From assembly GCF_030813505.1 (NCBI RefSeq), contig NZ_JAUSUE010000022.1: 57,585 bases of DNA; one strand, given 5' to 3'. Numbering within the stretch: position 1 is the stretch's first letter; the number at the start of each line of letters is the position of its first letter. Below are positions 42,103-51,641 of this stretch, piece by piece. The notes beneath the pieces are model-generated. The model made no database searches and was not told where the DNA came from. It was given only the letters and a program-made list of their open reading frames with translations. The position numbers were made by a program, and so were the translations under genes. Origin of the DNA: Pectinatus haikarae (lineage in GTDB: Bacteria; Bacillota; Negativicutes; Selenomonadales; Selenomonadaceae).

Positions 42103-43299
42103 CTACGTTGTTCTGTAATCTATGAATTTGAATATAAAGGCACCTGCAAGTCCTGATAAAATTGAACCCAGAATGATCCCCAATTTGGCAGTTGTAAGGT
42201 ATTCCGGAATATCTGCAAAGGCCAGCGAGGCTATAAAAAAGGACATAGTAAAGCCAATACCGCTTAATACACCTGCCCCCAAAAAATGACTGTAAGTGGT
42301 TGATTCTGGCATTTTTATGAAGCCTGTTTTAAATAATAAAAAAACTGTACCAAATATACCCAATGGTTTGCCCAAAGCCAGGCCAGCCAATATTCCTATG
42401 CCTTCGTGTGTAAACAGATCGTTTATTTCGGAAAAGTTCAGTTTTATGCCGGCATTAGCTAGAGCGAAAGCAGGCATGATAAACCATGCTGACCATGGAG
42501 CGAGAATGTGCTCCAGTCTGTGCAGAAGTGATTTTTTCATGTCTTGTGCGGCATTGGCAGGAATGATCAAGCCTAATGCAACCCCGGCTATAGTCGGATG
42601 TATACCGGCATTGTAAAAGGAAAACCAGGCTGCCAGACCTGTGAGCAGGTAGATGGTAATATACTTGCAGTTGTATCTGCTGAAGAGGGCGGCTGTCAAT
42701 AAGGAGGCCAATCCGCAGCTGAGTGCCGAGATTTGGATATCAGTGCTGTAGAATAAAGCAATTATAATAATGGCGCCCAGATCGTCTACTATTGCCAGTG
42801 CAGTTAAAAATATTGCTATACTACGTGGTGCACTGCCTGCTGCCAATGATAAAATACCCAGTGAAAACGCTATGTCAGTAGCCATTGGAATACCCCAGCC
42901 TATTGAGGTAGGTTCACCTTGATTGATAATATAATATATACACGCAGGAACGAGCATGCCGCCTATGGCAGCCACAATCGGCAAAACCGTAGCAGATAGA
43001 GATTTAAGCTCGCCAAAGAGAAATTCACGTTTTATCTCCAGGCCGATTACGAAAAAAAATATTGTCATCAGCCCATCATTTACCCAATGTAAGACAGACA
43101 ACTTGATGATGCCCATTGAAAAATACGAATTTAATACTGCTTGATATTCAGCGGATATGCCGCTATTGGCAAGCAGCATTGCTAATATGGCGAATAATAG
43201 TAATATTACACTGCTGGAGGATTTGTGCCTGAAAAAATGATTAAAAGGCTTTAGCAGAACAGTAGCTTTTTGGGTTATATTGTATTTCCGATATTTCAA
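42103..43299 (-). CDS. nhaA: Na+/H+ antiporter NhaA
   Basis: A 398-residue antiporter with twelve helices that exports Na+ in exchange for H+. The ion-binding Asp residues are in PMATDIAFSLGIL and TALAIVDDLGAI, and NDGLMTIFFFVIGLEIKRE is conserved. The start is TTG at 43299 with AAAAGGA about 9 bases upstream. The upstream TTTACA-17-TAGTAA is a possible promoter. Confidence 0.94.
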   Translation of the reverse strand: MKYRKYNITQKATVLLKPFNHFFRHKSSSSVILLLFAILAMLLANSGISAEYQAVLNSYFSMGIIKLSVLHWVNDGLMTIFFFVIGLEIKREFLFGELKSLSATVLPIVAAIGGMLVPACIYYIINQGEPTSIGWGIPMATDIAFSLGILSLAAGSAPRSIAIFLTALAIVDDLGAIIIIALFYSTDIQISALSCGLASLLTAALFSRYNCKYITIYLLTGLAAWFSFYNAGIHPTIAGVALGLIIPANAAQDMKKSLLHRLEHILAPWSAWFIMPAFALANAGIKLNFSEINDLFTHEGIGILAGLALGKPLGIFGTVFLLFKTGFIKMPESTTYSHFLGAGVLSGIGFTMSFFIASLAFADIPEYLTTAKLGIILGSILSGLAGAFIFKFIDYRTT

Positions 43300-43395
43300 T
43301 GATATATTCCTTTTATATTTTTGATAATATGATAACTAAAAAAATTTTACTATGGAAGGTAAGCGAATATGTAAATACTGAGGATCAGTGAATAT

Positions 43396-43436
43396 AAAAA
43401 CGGCACCTTTCACTGGCAGCAGATGCCGTTTTTATA
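43396..43436 (-). terminator. Terminator upstream of nhaA
   Basis: AAAAACGGCA pairs with TGCCGTTTTT with T-runs both ways. On the minus strand it ends a transcript carrying the 32-residue peptide. Confidence 0.8.
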
Positions 43437-43466
43437 TTTGGTGCATGAAAAAAACTCAAAGTCAAA

Positions 43467-43565
43467 TTATATATTGATTATACTATCTATCAGCAGCATA
43501 ACAGTTACCAAAACTGGTATGATTGAACCCAAAATATCAAACAGAAAATCCTGAATCATTTTCAT
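43467..43565 (-). CDS. 32-residue hydrophobic peptide
   Basis: A short minus-strand frame: MKMIQDFLFD, then a hydrophobic helix (ILGSIIPVLVTVMLL) and DSIINI. AAAAGGA lies 8 bases before the ATG. It is closely followed by its own terminator. Single-helix peptides of this size include type I toxins and small membrane-complex subunits; no antisense RNA or partner gene is evident. It is transcribed in the same direction as the aldo/keto reductase upstream, 126 bases away. Confidence 0.5.
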   Translation of the reverse strand: MKMIQDFLFDILGSIIPVLVTVMLLIDSIINI

Positions 43566-43691
43566 TCGTAAAATCCTTTTCGATTTATCAAATTGATCAA
43601 TTAAATTACTTTGTTAATCGGCTCACGAGCTGTAACAGATAAATGTGGAAGACATATTAATTGAATGGCCATTTTTGAGAGCTTATATTAT

Positions 43692-44543
43692 TTAAAACTC
43701 CTCATAGACAGCCGGATCCTGAGCGAAGCTGCGGCCGTCAGTCCGAGTCAAACCTGAAATTTGGAGCATTTCTTCATCGGATAATTGAAAATTAAAAATA
43801 TCAATGTTTTCACGCTGATGAGTAATGCCGGAGGCTTTTGGAATAGGCAGCGCATTGAGCTGTACATGCCAGCGGAGAATAATTTGCGATACGGATTTTT
43901 GATGTGTATTGGCAATATTGGCAATGACCGGGTCTGTGAGTAAGGCGTTGCCACGGCCCAAAGGACTCCATGACTGGGTGACAATATGATGGCTGCTGTT
44001 ATAGTTTCGCTGAAGTTCTTGGTTGAAGTATGGGTGTAATTCAATTTGATTAATACAAGGGCATACATCAGTTTCCTTAAGCAGCCGGTCAATATGTTCA
44101 GGAAGAAAATTGCATACACCTATAGAGCGTATATAGCCTCTTTTTCTTGCTTCTATGAAAGCCTGCCATGCTTCCACGTATTGATCGATACGTGGATTCG
44201 GCCAATGGATAAGATAAAGATCGTAGTAGTCGAGATCGGCTCTGTAAAGAGATTCTTCGATCGTTTCCAGGGCTTCCCGATAAGCTTGGCGGCGTCCCGG
44301 AAGCTTGGAGCAGACAAACAGCTTGTCTCGTCCGATAAAGCATTTTTTTATAGCGTGTCCTACTGTGCCTTCATTTTCGTAATTGAAAGCAGAATCAAGC
44401 AGGCGATAGCCTGCATTGACAGCATCTTGTATAGATTTGATGCCGTTTTTACCTTTCAATGTATATGTGCCGAAGCCTATTGCCGGTATTTTAAAACCGT
44501 CGTTCAATGTTATATCAGGTATTGTTTTACACATATAATTCAC
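43692..44543 (-). CDS. Aldo/keto reductase
   Basis: A 283-residue NADPH-dependent oxidoreductase of the AKR5 type. The catalytic tetrad appears as RLLDSAFNYENE (Asp, Tyr), VCSKLPG (Lys) and DLYLIHWPNP (His). GVCNFLPEHIDRLL and the C-terminal IPKASGITHQRENIDIFNF are typical; the latter binds the adenosine phosphate. AGGTGA precedes the ATG. The promoter is described separately. Confidence 0.92.
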   Translation of the reverse strand: MNYMCKTIPDITLNDGFKIPAIGFGTYTLKGKNGIKSIQDAVNAGYRLLDSAFNYENEGTVGHAIKKCFIGRDKLFVCSKLPGRRQAYREALETIEESLYRADLDYYDLYLIHWPNPRIDQYVEAWQAFIEARKRGYIRSIGVCNFLPEHIDRLLKETDVCPCINQIELHPYFNQELQRNYNSSHHIVTQSWSPLGRGNALLTDPVIANIANTHQKSVSQIILRWHVQLNALPIPKASGITHQRENIDIFNFQLSDEEMLQISGLTRTDGRSFAQDPAVYEEF

Positions 44544-44557
44544 CTCACTATTAATTT

Positions 44558-44586
44558 TATATAATAATAGTTCTATATTGATGCAA
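44558..44586 (-). promoter_or_regulatory. Promoter of the aldo/keto reductase
   Basis: On the minus strand TTGCAT (44581-44586), a 17 bp spacer, and TATATA (44558-44563). Confidence 0.5.
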
Positions 44587-44724
44587 TATCCCCTCTTACC
44601 GGTGATATATTATCTATTGGCACGGACCGATTATTTATAAAGCAGAAAAATATAAAATGGCAGACCAGGCAAAAAAAGACAAGGATAATTAAGCGCAGGT
44701 TTAATTTGCAGCTTTAGTGTAAAT

Positions 44725-44760
44725 AAATCCCGCTGCTTTGAAAAATGGTAGCGGGATTTA
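44725..44760 (-). terminator. Terminator of the 44.8 kb gene
   Basis: AAATCCCGCT pairs with AGCGGGATTT followed by ATTTA on the minus strand. Confidence 0.7.
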
Positions 44761-44808
44761 TCGACAACAAAAGCAAAAGACAAATTTTATTGCAAAATAT
44801 TAAGGAAT

Positions 44809-45111
44809 TCAGGCAGTAATGGGAAGCTGTTTCCATAAGCGGCGAAAAGCACTTTTTTGAACTTCCGGTGTGCGGATTATCCTTTTTTCCAGTTCATTTT
44901 CAGTTTTTATTTCTCTGACAGCAGCATACAGATCATCTAATTTTTTAAAATCTTCCATACGCAACGAATTCAAATAGGCATATTCTGGGATAGCATCCAT
45001 TTTTTTGCGCAAACGATCACGATAGGCATCGGCATTGGCATTGTGTACACCGTTAACTATTTCGGCAAGTTCCTTTAAATCAAGCATTTCACGCATAGAA
45101 TCGCTCATCAT
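44809..45111 (-). CDS. Small helical protein, unknown
   Basis: A 100-residue acidic/basic helical protein (LKELAEIVNGVHNANADAY; LYAAVREIKTENELEKRI). The start at 45111 (MMSDSMRE) is preferred to 45183 because the added N-terminus is coded by AT-rich sequence lacking an SD; AAGGGA lies about 12 bases before it. It has no recognised family. It is flanked by terminators, so it is monocistronic. Confidence 0.6.
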   Translation of the reverse strand: MMSDSMREMLDLKELAEIVNGVHNANADAYRDRLRKKMDAIPEYAYLNSLRMEDFKKLDDLYAAVREIKTENELEKRIIRTPEVQKSAFRRLWKQLPITA

Positions 45112-45238
45112 AACAATATCAAATCCCTTCGTACTTATTAAAAAATATATATTAATTATACTGCGTTGTTTTTTTAGAAGCAATATTTATTGTAAACAAA
45201 GTTTTGCTAAAAAGGATGGTGCTAATACCGGGCAATAT

Positions 45239-45276
45239 AAAAGGCACGGTATCGTTTAAATGATGCCGTGCCTTCT
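45239..45276 (-). terminator. Terminator of the mannitol operon
   Basis: AAGGCACGG-TATC / GATG-CCGTGCCTT forms a strong stem just beyond mtlD; U-rich sequence flanks both sides. Confidence 0.85.
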
Positions 45277-45290
45277 TATAAAAATTGTTG

Positions 45291-46436
45291 CTATATATTA
45301 TTGTAAGCAGATACTATTTTTCCAAATAAAGGATCGCTGCTTGTAAGCTGAGAATATTTTTCCACAGCTTTTTCGATGCCATTGCTTTTTATGAAATTTT
45401 GAATTTCCGCGGCCTGTTCATCTTCTGCGTAATCAAAGTGATATCCGGCGGCGATGGCTGCTGCCAAGTGTTCATTAGGAAGAGCATATTCCTGAGCCAG
45501 CATGGCAGGGCCGACCAAACGATCTTTTCTGCCAAGTTTCCTGATCGGTGAACGGCCGACACGGGTAACTTCATCATGCAGATCTTTAAGTGAGATACGT
45601 TTCAATATTTTCTGGATGAAGGTTTCCAGCTCTTCTGTTGTGAAAGGAAATTTCTTTGTCATCATGACAGCAGATTCGCGCATGGCAGCTACTACAGAAG
45701 CGTAAATGGCCTTATCATTCAACGCGTCATAAATTGTCGGTAATTTTTTTGCATAGCCAAGATATGCTGCCGTAGCATGTCCGCAGTTGAATACATAAAG
45801 TTTTCTTTCCAGATACATACCAAGATTGTCAGCGTATTCAGCTCCCTTGATGGGTTGGCTTGACGGATCTTTAAGTTTGTTTTTTTCGATGACAAGTTCA
45901 AAAGAAATCTCTATCTGCGGAATACGAATGCCGTCCTGCTCTGTGCTTAATGCAATGCGGTCGACGGCTACGTTAGGAAAACAGCCGATAGAATCAAGCT
46001 CTTCTTCCGTCAAAGCGAATTTACATTCTGTCAGAGCTTTTTTCAGCATATCAGTGGCGTAAAATGCGTTTTCGCATGATAAAATATTTACTTTGCTTCC
46101 ACTTTTAGCAAGACGTTCCTTAAGTCCTTTTGCCAAAGTGCCGGCAATTTTCGGCAGATTATCGACACAAACGGACGTGGTTATTATATCCGCTGCAATG
46201 ATTGCATCAATAGCCTTTTTCTCATCAGTTATGGGGGAAACCGCACAAACATTATCAATTACTTCTTTACGATAGTTGTCGTTGATAATATATACATCAT
46301 AACTGTTGGTTTTATTTATATAATCTACTGTGTGTTTGTCTACTTCGATAAAAGTGATCTCAAAGCCGGAATTATGGAGCAGTTCTCCTATAAAACCACG
46401 GCCGATATTGCCTGCACCAAAATGTACTGCTTTCAA
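45291..46436 (-). CDS. mtlD: Mannitol-1-phosphate 5-dehydrogenase
   Basis: A 381-residue NAD-dependent enzyme oxidising mannitol-1-phosphate to fructose-6-phosphate. The NAD-binding HFGAGNIGRGFIGELL opens the protein, and the catalytic-site signature YLERKLYVFNCGHATAAYLG is intact. AGGAGGAG lies before the ATG. It is the last gene of the mtlR-mtlA-mtlD cluster, 83 bases after mtlA. Confidence 0.96.
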   Translation of the reverse strand: MKAVHFGAGNIGRGFIGELLHNSGFEITFIEVDKHTVDYINKTNSYDVYIINDNYRKEVIDNVCAVSPITDEKKAIDAIIAADIITTSVCVDNLPKIAGTLAKGLKERLAKSGSKVNILSCENAFYATDMLKKALTECKFALTEEELDSIGCFPNVAVDRIALSTEQDGIRIPQIEISFELVIEKNKLKDPSSQPIKGAEYADNLGMYLERKLYVFNCGHATAAYLGYAKKLPTIYDALNDKAIYASVVAAMRESAVMMTKKFPFTTEELETFIQKILKRISLKDLHDEVTRVGRSPIRKLGRKDRLVGPAMLAQEYALPNEHLAAAIAAGYHFDYAEDEQAAEIQNFIKSNGIEKAVEKYSQLTSSDPLFGKIVSAYNNI

Positions 46437-46519
46437 TGTGAACTCCTCCTGAATAGTTGTGTTTAATTTCTGATCAGCCTGAGAAAGATATATCTGTCTC
46501 AGAAAAGCTTTATCAATAA

Positions 46520-48412
46520 TTATTTCGTGAATAGATCATAGATTTCCTGCGGTGTTTTTGCATTCTTAAGGATCGTTACGGCATTTTCATTTTCATCCAG
46601 CATAGTGGCTATATTGGAAAGTATAGTTAAATGCTCGTTGCCTATGCCGGCTATGCCGATAACTATATAGGCTGTTTCGTCGCCAAATTTCACACCCTGC
46701 GGAAATTGCAGTACGGAAAGTCCGGAAGCTTTGATTTCGCCTTTTGCGCTGCTGTCACCGTGCGGTATGGAGACGCCCTTGCCGATGTAGGTACTGATCT
46801 GTTCTTCGCGGCGCAGCATGGCGGCAATATAGTCGTTATTTACATATCCGCCGTCTACGAGGATTTGTCCGGCCATTTTGATGGCTTCATCGTGGGAAAC
46901 GGTGTTTAGGCCGATTTTGATATTTTCGATCTTCAAGACACTGCCGTTAAAAGCAGCCGGTTTGTCATCTGGAACAGCGGCGGGGACATCAGCGGCAGCT
47001 GAATTTTGACGTATTCGCTGGGCCAAAAGATCAAAGACATTGTTCTGCAGAAAATCAGTGACGAAGATATGTTCTGCCTGCGGAGATGCTTTTTCTGCCC
47101 GTTCCGCCAATTTTTCATGGGAAACGACTATCTGGGCATCGGCAGGAATATTTTCGATGGCGCAATTAGTTATGGAAATATTAGTAAAGCCGGCTTTTTT
47201 GAATTTGTTCCGCAGAGCGCTCGCACCCATTGCGGAAGATCCCATTCCTGCGTCGCAGGCATAGATGATTTTCTTTATTTGTGTGCCGGGAATAATTTTA
47301 TTTTCATTTGAAGCCTTACCAAGATTTTTCATTGATTTCATATCTGCCTTAGCAGCTTCCAGTGCGGTATTGTCCCCAGTATCTTTGGAAGATTTGAGAA
47401 TGATCGAAGCTATGATGAAAGAGACTGCTGTGGCAACTACTACGGCCGCTATATTGGCAAAATATGCGCCTTTTGGTGTCATGGCCAAAACGGCGAAAAT
47501 GCTGCCGGGAGAAGCGGGAGCTATGAGACCGCCATTTAAGATATGCAATGTCAGAACACCGCACATACCAGCAGGGATTAAAGCCAGCAGAAGCATTGGT
47601 TTCATGAGGATATAAGGAAAATATATTTCATGTATACCGCCGAGAAAATGGATTATGACGGCACCGGGGGCAGAACCTTTGGCACTGCCCTTGCCAAACA
47701 GGCAGAAAGCAAGAAGAACACCAAGACCGGGACCAGGATTTGCTTCAATCAGGAAAAATAAAGATTTACCGAAGTTTTGCGATTCTTGAATTCCTATAGG
47801 TGTAAAAATGCCATGATTGATCGCATTGTTCAGGAAAAGTATTTTTCCCGGTTCAACGAGTATGGAAACAAGAGGAATAAGGTTTATATTTACGAGAAAC
47901 TCGACGGCAGCCCGCAGGATATTGTTTAAACCGAGCACGATCGGACCTACGACTACATAGGCAAGCACAGCAAGTATAGCGCCGATGATACCTGCGGAAA
48001 AATTGTTGACCAGCATTTCAAAACCGGCAGGGATGCTTTCCTGAAAAGCATCATCAAATTTTTTGATGACCCATCCGCCTAAAGGTCCCATTATCATGGA
48101 ACCAAGAAACATCGGTATATCCGCACCGGCGATGACACCAGCCGTTGCTATGGCACCTACTACACCGCCTCTGTGATCATATACAGCCCGTCCGCCGCTG
48201 TAACCTATCAGTAAAGGTATAAGCCATTGGACCATTGGACCGCTGGCTTTGGCAAGATATTCGTTAGGCAGCCAGCCCGTGGGTATGAATAAAGCTGTCA
48301 GCAAGCCCCAGGCAATAAAAGCACCTATATTGGGCATTACCATACCGCTTAGAAAGCGGCCAAAAACCTGAATGCTTTCCTGAATGGTATTTGTTTTAGC
48401 ATTTTCATTCAT
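46520..48412 (-). CDS. mtlA: PTS mannitol transporter subunit EIICBA
   Basis: A 630-residue fused permease. The EIIC membrane domain covers about the first 345 residues (IPLLIGYSGGRAVYD; GGIHEIYFPYILMKP). EIIB has its phospho-Cys in IIYACDAGMGSSAMGA, and EIIA its phospho-His in GVSIPHGDSS near 555. As in E. coli, the EIIA domain is fused, so no separate mtlF is needed. It sits 47 bases after mtlR. Confidence 0.95.
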   Translation of the reverse strand: MNENAKTNTIQESIQVFGRFLSGMVMPNIGAFIAWGLLTALFIPTGWLPNEYLAKASGPMVQWLIPLLIGYSGGRAVYDHRGGVVGAIATAGVIAGADIPMFLGSMIMGPLGGWVIKKFDDAFQESIPAGFEMLVNNFSAGIIGAILAVLAYVVVGPIVLGLNNILRAAVEFLVNINLIPLVSILVEPGKILFLNNAINHGIFTPIGIQESQNFGKSLFFLIEANPGPGLGVLLAFCLFGKGSAKGSAPGAVIIHFLGGIHEIYFPYILMKPMLLLALIPAGMCGVLTLHILNGGLIAPASPGSIFAVLAMTPKGAYFANIAAVVVATAVSFIIASIILKSSKDTGDNTALEAAKADMKSMKNLGKASNENKIIPGTQIKKIIYACDAGMGSSAMGASALRNKFKKAGFTNISITNCAIENIPADAQIVVSHEKLAERAEKASPQAEHIFVTDFLQNNVFDLLAQRIRQNSAAADVPAAVPDDKPAAFNGSVLKIENIKIGLNTVSHDEAIKMAGQILVDGGYVNNDYIAAMLRREEQISTYIGKGVSIPHGDSSAKGEIKASGLSVLQFPQGVKFGDETAYIVIGIAGIGNEHLTILSNIATMLDENENAVTILKNAKTPQEIYDLFTK

Positions 48413-48459
48413 GATGTTAATACCTCCGTTTTGTAATTTTTAATAAAATTAATAATAAT

Positions 48460-50568
48460 TTAGGTTAGCAATAGATTGATCTTTTTTTGCAGGAAACTTT
48501 TTAGAATTGTTTCCAAAGCTTTTAGAATATCATTTTTTGTCCCATTAGTTATTGTGGAAGAAAAAAGCCAATTTTCGGCCATCGCCTCAGTTATGGCACC
48601 CATTGTTTCGGCATTTTCCTGATAACCGTTGATCGGGATGACCAGCGCCACCGCAGCTGTGAGCTTGACAGAAGCATCCGTGTGCGAAAAACCATTTTCT
48701 ATTCTTGCAATAGACAGACGCGAAGAGCTCACGGGAGCGCGGCAATGCAGAAGCATGATTTTCTGGTCATAAAGAAAGGTACTGCCGTATTTTTCCCTCT
48801 CCCATATTGCCTGGGTAACAGCGTCATCGGCATTGTCATCGCTTAGCAAAGATCCTATTTTTTTGATAAGATCATTCACATGTATTGGCCCGGTTTCATC
48901 AATAAAGATAAATTTGTTTAGTATATCAAAGATAGCGGTTTGATAGTGAGTAAGCTGCAATAAAGCGTCCTGAAAGGGAAGCTGCTCTTTTGAAGCGGAA
49001 CGTATATTTTTTGAAGAAGACTTACAGACTAAAAGAAATTTATTGATGGAATGAATATCCTCGGAACGAAGCAGAGCATTTACTACCAAAACGGGAAGCG
49101 AAGCGTCGGGAATAGGGACTGTGGATATAATAAAGTCAATATTTTCCTTTGAAAGTTTGTTCGAGTCAAGACGCAGGGCAGAAATAATATCCACGATGTG
49201 GATCCTATTAAATTCATGCTTTATGCGAGAGGCAAGAAGTTTAGAAGACCCCAGTCCTGTCGGGCATGCTATGGCCACATGATATTTTGTCTGGGAAGTG
49301 TGCTTTGTGTCTTCTAAGGCAGCACCAAGATGCATGGCAATATAAGCTACTTCAGAATCAGGAATATGCGGGCCGACTATTTTATATAAAGGTGTGCAGC
49401 ATATGCGGCTGAGCTGCATGAGCTGTGCATAATCTTTTTTTATATCGGACAGCAGGGGATTGCGTATTTCCATACCCATTTTCAATCGGCTTATGGATGG
49501 ACCGAGATGATTTACAAGACCGATAAGCAGTTTTTCGTTATTCTCAAGCTTTTGACCAGTCTCAGCCTGAGCAGTTTTTATAATTTTTTTTGCCAGCTGT
49601 ACGAGCTGGAAATTGGGAATAAAAGGAGTGCTGCCGGTGTAATATTCATTCCGTGTTCCGAGCAGATGCATTGCGATATATCCTATTTCTTCGCGCGGAA
49701 CACTGATGCTGAACATTTTTTCTATTGATAAGGCTATTTGTTTGCTGATCGTAAATTCTTTTTTCCCGGAAAGCTGCTTTAAAAATGAATCATCAAAACT
49801 TATTTTTTCGTTTTGTCCCATACGCTGTATTGCCAGTGCAAGATGAATCAGCAGACCGACATAGGCATTGTCGGATAATTTAAAAGAATCCTTTGTTTCG
49901 ATTTGCCGAAGAACGGTTTCCAGCCTGTGCAGGACATGAGTGTCAACAAGATTCAAAAGTCTTTGTGAAGATTGATCGACCAGGTTTTTTACGTCATGTT
50001 TTCGGGAAAGTGTATCATGAAGGATACTTACCAAAGATTTTTCATCAATATTTTCATAAATACAATGAAGGATAGCTTTGCGTATATTTTTTTCCGAGCC
50101 GCTCACATATACGCCGAGCCCCGGTTTGCGTATGAGTATAAGCTTATGTTTGATAAACCAATCTTCGAGCTTGTCCAGATCACTGCTTATGGTGCTTTCA
50201 GCGACATTGAGTTCCGTTGAAAGTTCAAAAAGTTTGATAGGAGCCTGATTTTGCAGCAGCCGTGCTGTTAAAAAGGTAGAGCGTTCTTTGGGTTGATAAA
50301 TAAGTTTTTCCGGAGCTGTGTCAAATGCTGCTTTTATCCTTATTAAAACATCTTCACTGCCTTGCAGACAAATGCCAACACCCTGTTTTTTGTCCAGATG
50401 TGCATGATATTTTCCTATAAGTTTTTCTATTTCTGGAAGATCGCGTATTACTGTTTTTGTACTGACAGATAGCTTAACAGCGATAGCTCTTATCGTCATA
50501 AAATTTTTCTGGGCGCACAAAATAAGAATAATGCTTTTTACTCTTGGACTTATTTCCCCTTTATTCAA
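48460..50568 (-). CDS. mtlR: Mannitol operon activator
   Basis: A 702-residue PTS-controlled activator. Two N-terminal HTH regions (TIRAIAVKLSVSTKTVIRDL; LSTELNVAESTISSDL) are followed by two PRDs, an EIIB-like domain (VAIACPTGLGSSKLLAS) and an EIIA-type C-terminus (MLLHCRAPVSSSRL). TTG at 50568 is the start, 7 bases after AGGAGG; an ATG inside that spacer opens only a four-codon frame. It lies upstream of mtlA in the same direction and is functionally tied to it. Confidence 0.92.
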   Translation of the reverse strand: MNKGEISPRVKSIILILCAQKNFMTIRAIAVKLSVSTKTVIRDLPEIEKLIGKYHAHLDKKQGVGICLQGSEDVLIRIKAAFDTAPEKLIYQPKERSTFLTARLLQNQAPIKLFELSTELNVAESTISSDLDKLEDWFIKHKLILIRKPGLGVYVSGSEKNIRKAILHCIYENIDEKSLVSILHDTLSRKHDVKNLVDQSSQRLLNLVDTHVLHRLETVLRQIETKDSFKLSDNAYVGLLIHLALAIQRMGQNEKISFDDSFLKQLSGKKEFTISKQIALSIEKMFSISVPREEIGYIAMHLLGTRNEYYTGSTPFIPNFQLVQLAKKIIKTAQAETGQKLENNEKLLIGLVNHLGPSISRLKMGMEIRNPLLSDIKKDYAQLMQLSRICCTPLYKIVGPHIPDSEVAYIAMHLGAALEDTKHTSQTKYHVAIACPTGLGSSKLLASRIKHEFNRIHIVDIISALRLDSNKLSKENIDFIISTVPIPDASLPVLVVNALLRSEDIHSINKFLLVCKSSSKNIRSASKEQLPFQDALLQLTHYQTAIFDILNKFIFIDETGPIHVNDLIKKIGSLLSDDNADDAVTQAIWEREKYGSTFLYDQKIMLLHCRAPVSSSRLSIARIENGFSHTDASVKLTAAVALVIPINGYQENAETMGAITEAMAENWLFSSTITNGTKNDILKALETILKSFLQKKINLLLT

Positions 50569-50878
50569 TTTTCATCCTCCTAATGATCACTCAGAAGATT
50601 CATCGTTGACAAATTGCTTAATTAAGTTATTTTAATTATAGAATATAATAAAAATATATACAATCAAAAGACATATTGATAAGTACCAATCAATTTAAGA
50701 CAAAATCGAATAGATAAATTTAATATTTGGAATATACATTGCAAATAATATAATTTTTTGCTGTAAATAAAAGATAGGGGATAGTTATCTTATTGGTTGA
50801 TAATAAATAAAAAGCCTGCCAAAATGGCAGACTCAAAGAAGGCAATCTTGCATAAAATATATTGTGATGAATAATAAA
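50569..50878. other. Intergenic region between HAD gene and mtlR
   Basis: It holds the HAD-gene terminator (50804-50831) and about 200 bases of very AT-rich sequence with the mtlR promoter, which is not clear. No gene is visible. Confidence 0.5.
50804..50831 (-). terminator. Terminator of the HAD gene
   Basis: CTGCCA-TTT-TGGCAG stem followed on the minus strand by GCTTTTTATTT. Confidence 0.8.
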
Positions 50879-51517
50879 TTAAAGAACCGAAATGTCAATT
50901 TGAGTCACACTGTCAACGATCATATCAGCCTTGCTGATATCCTGAGTGCCGCTGTTGGGGTTCTGGAAACCTATACAGGTCATGCCGGCAGACTTTGCCG
51001 CAGTGACACCATTATGCGAATCCTCAAGAACGATACATTCCTGAGGCAGGACGTCAAGTCGCTGTGCCGCTGTGAGATAAATGTCAGGAGCGGGTTTGCC
51101 GTGCTTTACCTCATTCCCGCTGAGCAGAAATTGAAAATATGCGTTAAAGTTTAGTCTGCTTATATTGGCCTCGATAAATTCAATAGGAGAAGATGACGCA
51201 ACGGCAGTTGGTACATTATGTTTTTTAAGATCAAGCAATAATTTGTAAATACCATTGATAGCTTCTATTTTATTTGTTTGGACATGTGATAAAATTCTGC
51301 TGTTGTATTCATTGATAAATATATCAGCGGGGATCGAGAGTCCCTTTTCTTTTTTCACTTTACGATACATCGCACTGATATTAAGGCCGCTTAGTGTGAA
51401 CATATATTCTTCATCTGCGGTGATATTGTATTCTTTCAGCATTTCTGAAAGAGTCGCGTTATGCATCGGTTCACTGTCAATAATAACTCCGTCCATATCA
51501 AAAATAAATGCTTTCAT
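50879..51517 (-). CDS. HAD-family phosphatase (beta-phosphoglucomutase-like)
   Basis: A 212-residue sugar-phosphatase or phosphomutase. HAD motif I is FIFDMDGVIIDSEP, motif II VASSSPIEF, and motif IV LEDSHNGVTAAKSAGM with a Lys before (KHGKPAPD). The cap type fits beta-PGM and sugar phosphatases of subfamily IA. It lies between mtlR and glmS. A hexose- or hexitol-phosphate is plausible but not determined. Confidence 0.9.
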   Translation of the reverse strand: MKAFIFDMDGVIIDSEPMHNATLSEMLKEYNITADEEYMFTLSGLNISAMYRKVKKEKGLSIPADIFINEYNSRILSHVQTNKIEAINGIYKLLLDLKKHNVPTAVASSSPIEFIEANISRLNFNAYFQFLLSGNEVKHGKPAPDIYLTAAQRLDVLPQECIVLEDSHNGVTAAKSAGMTCIGFQNPNSGTQDISKADMIVDSVTQIDISVL

Positions 51518-51598
51518 AAAAACCTCCTGATAATATGCAGTTTAATAATATTGCAGCGGTAAATATGGACTGCGCTGATGAGAAGATATACAAAATGG

Positions 51599-51630
51599 AA
51601 AAGGCTGCCGCAATCAGCTGCGGCAGCCTG
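51599..51630 (-). terminator. Terminator of glmS
   Basis: AGGCTGCCGCAG pairs with CTGCGGCAGCCT-like arms around a short loop, followed by TTTTCC on the minus strand. Confidence 0.85.
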
Positions 51631-51641
51631 CGAATAACTAT

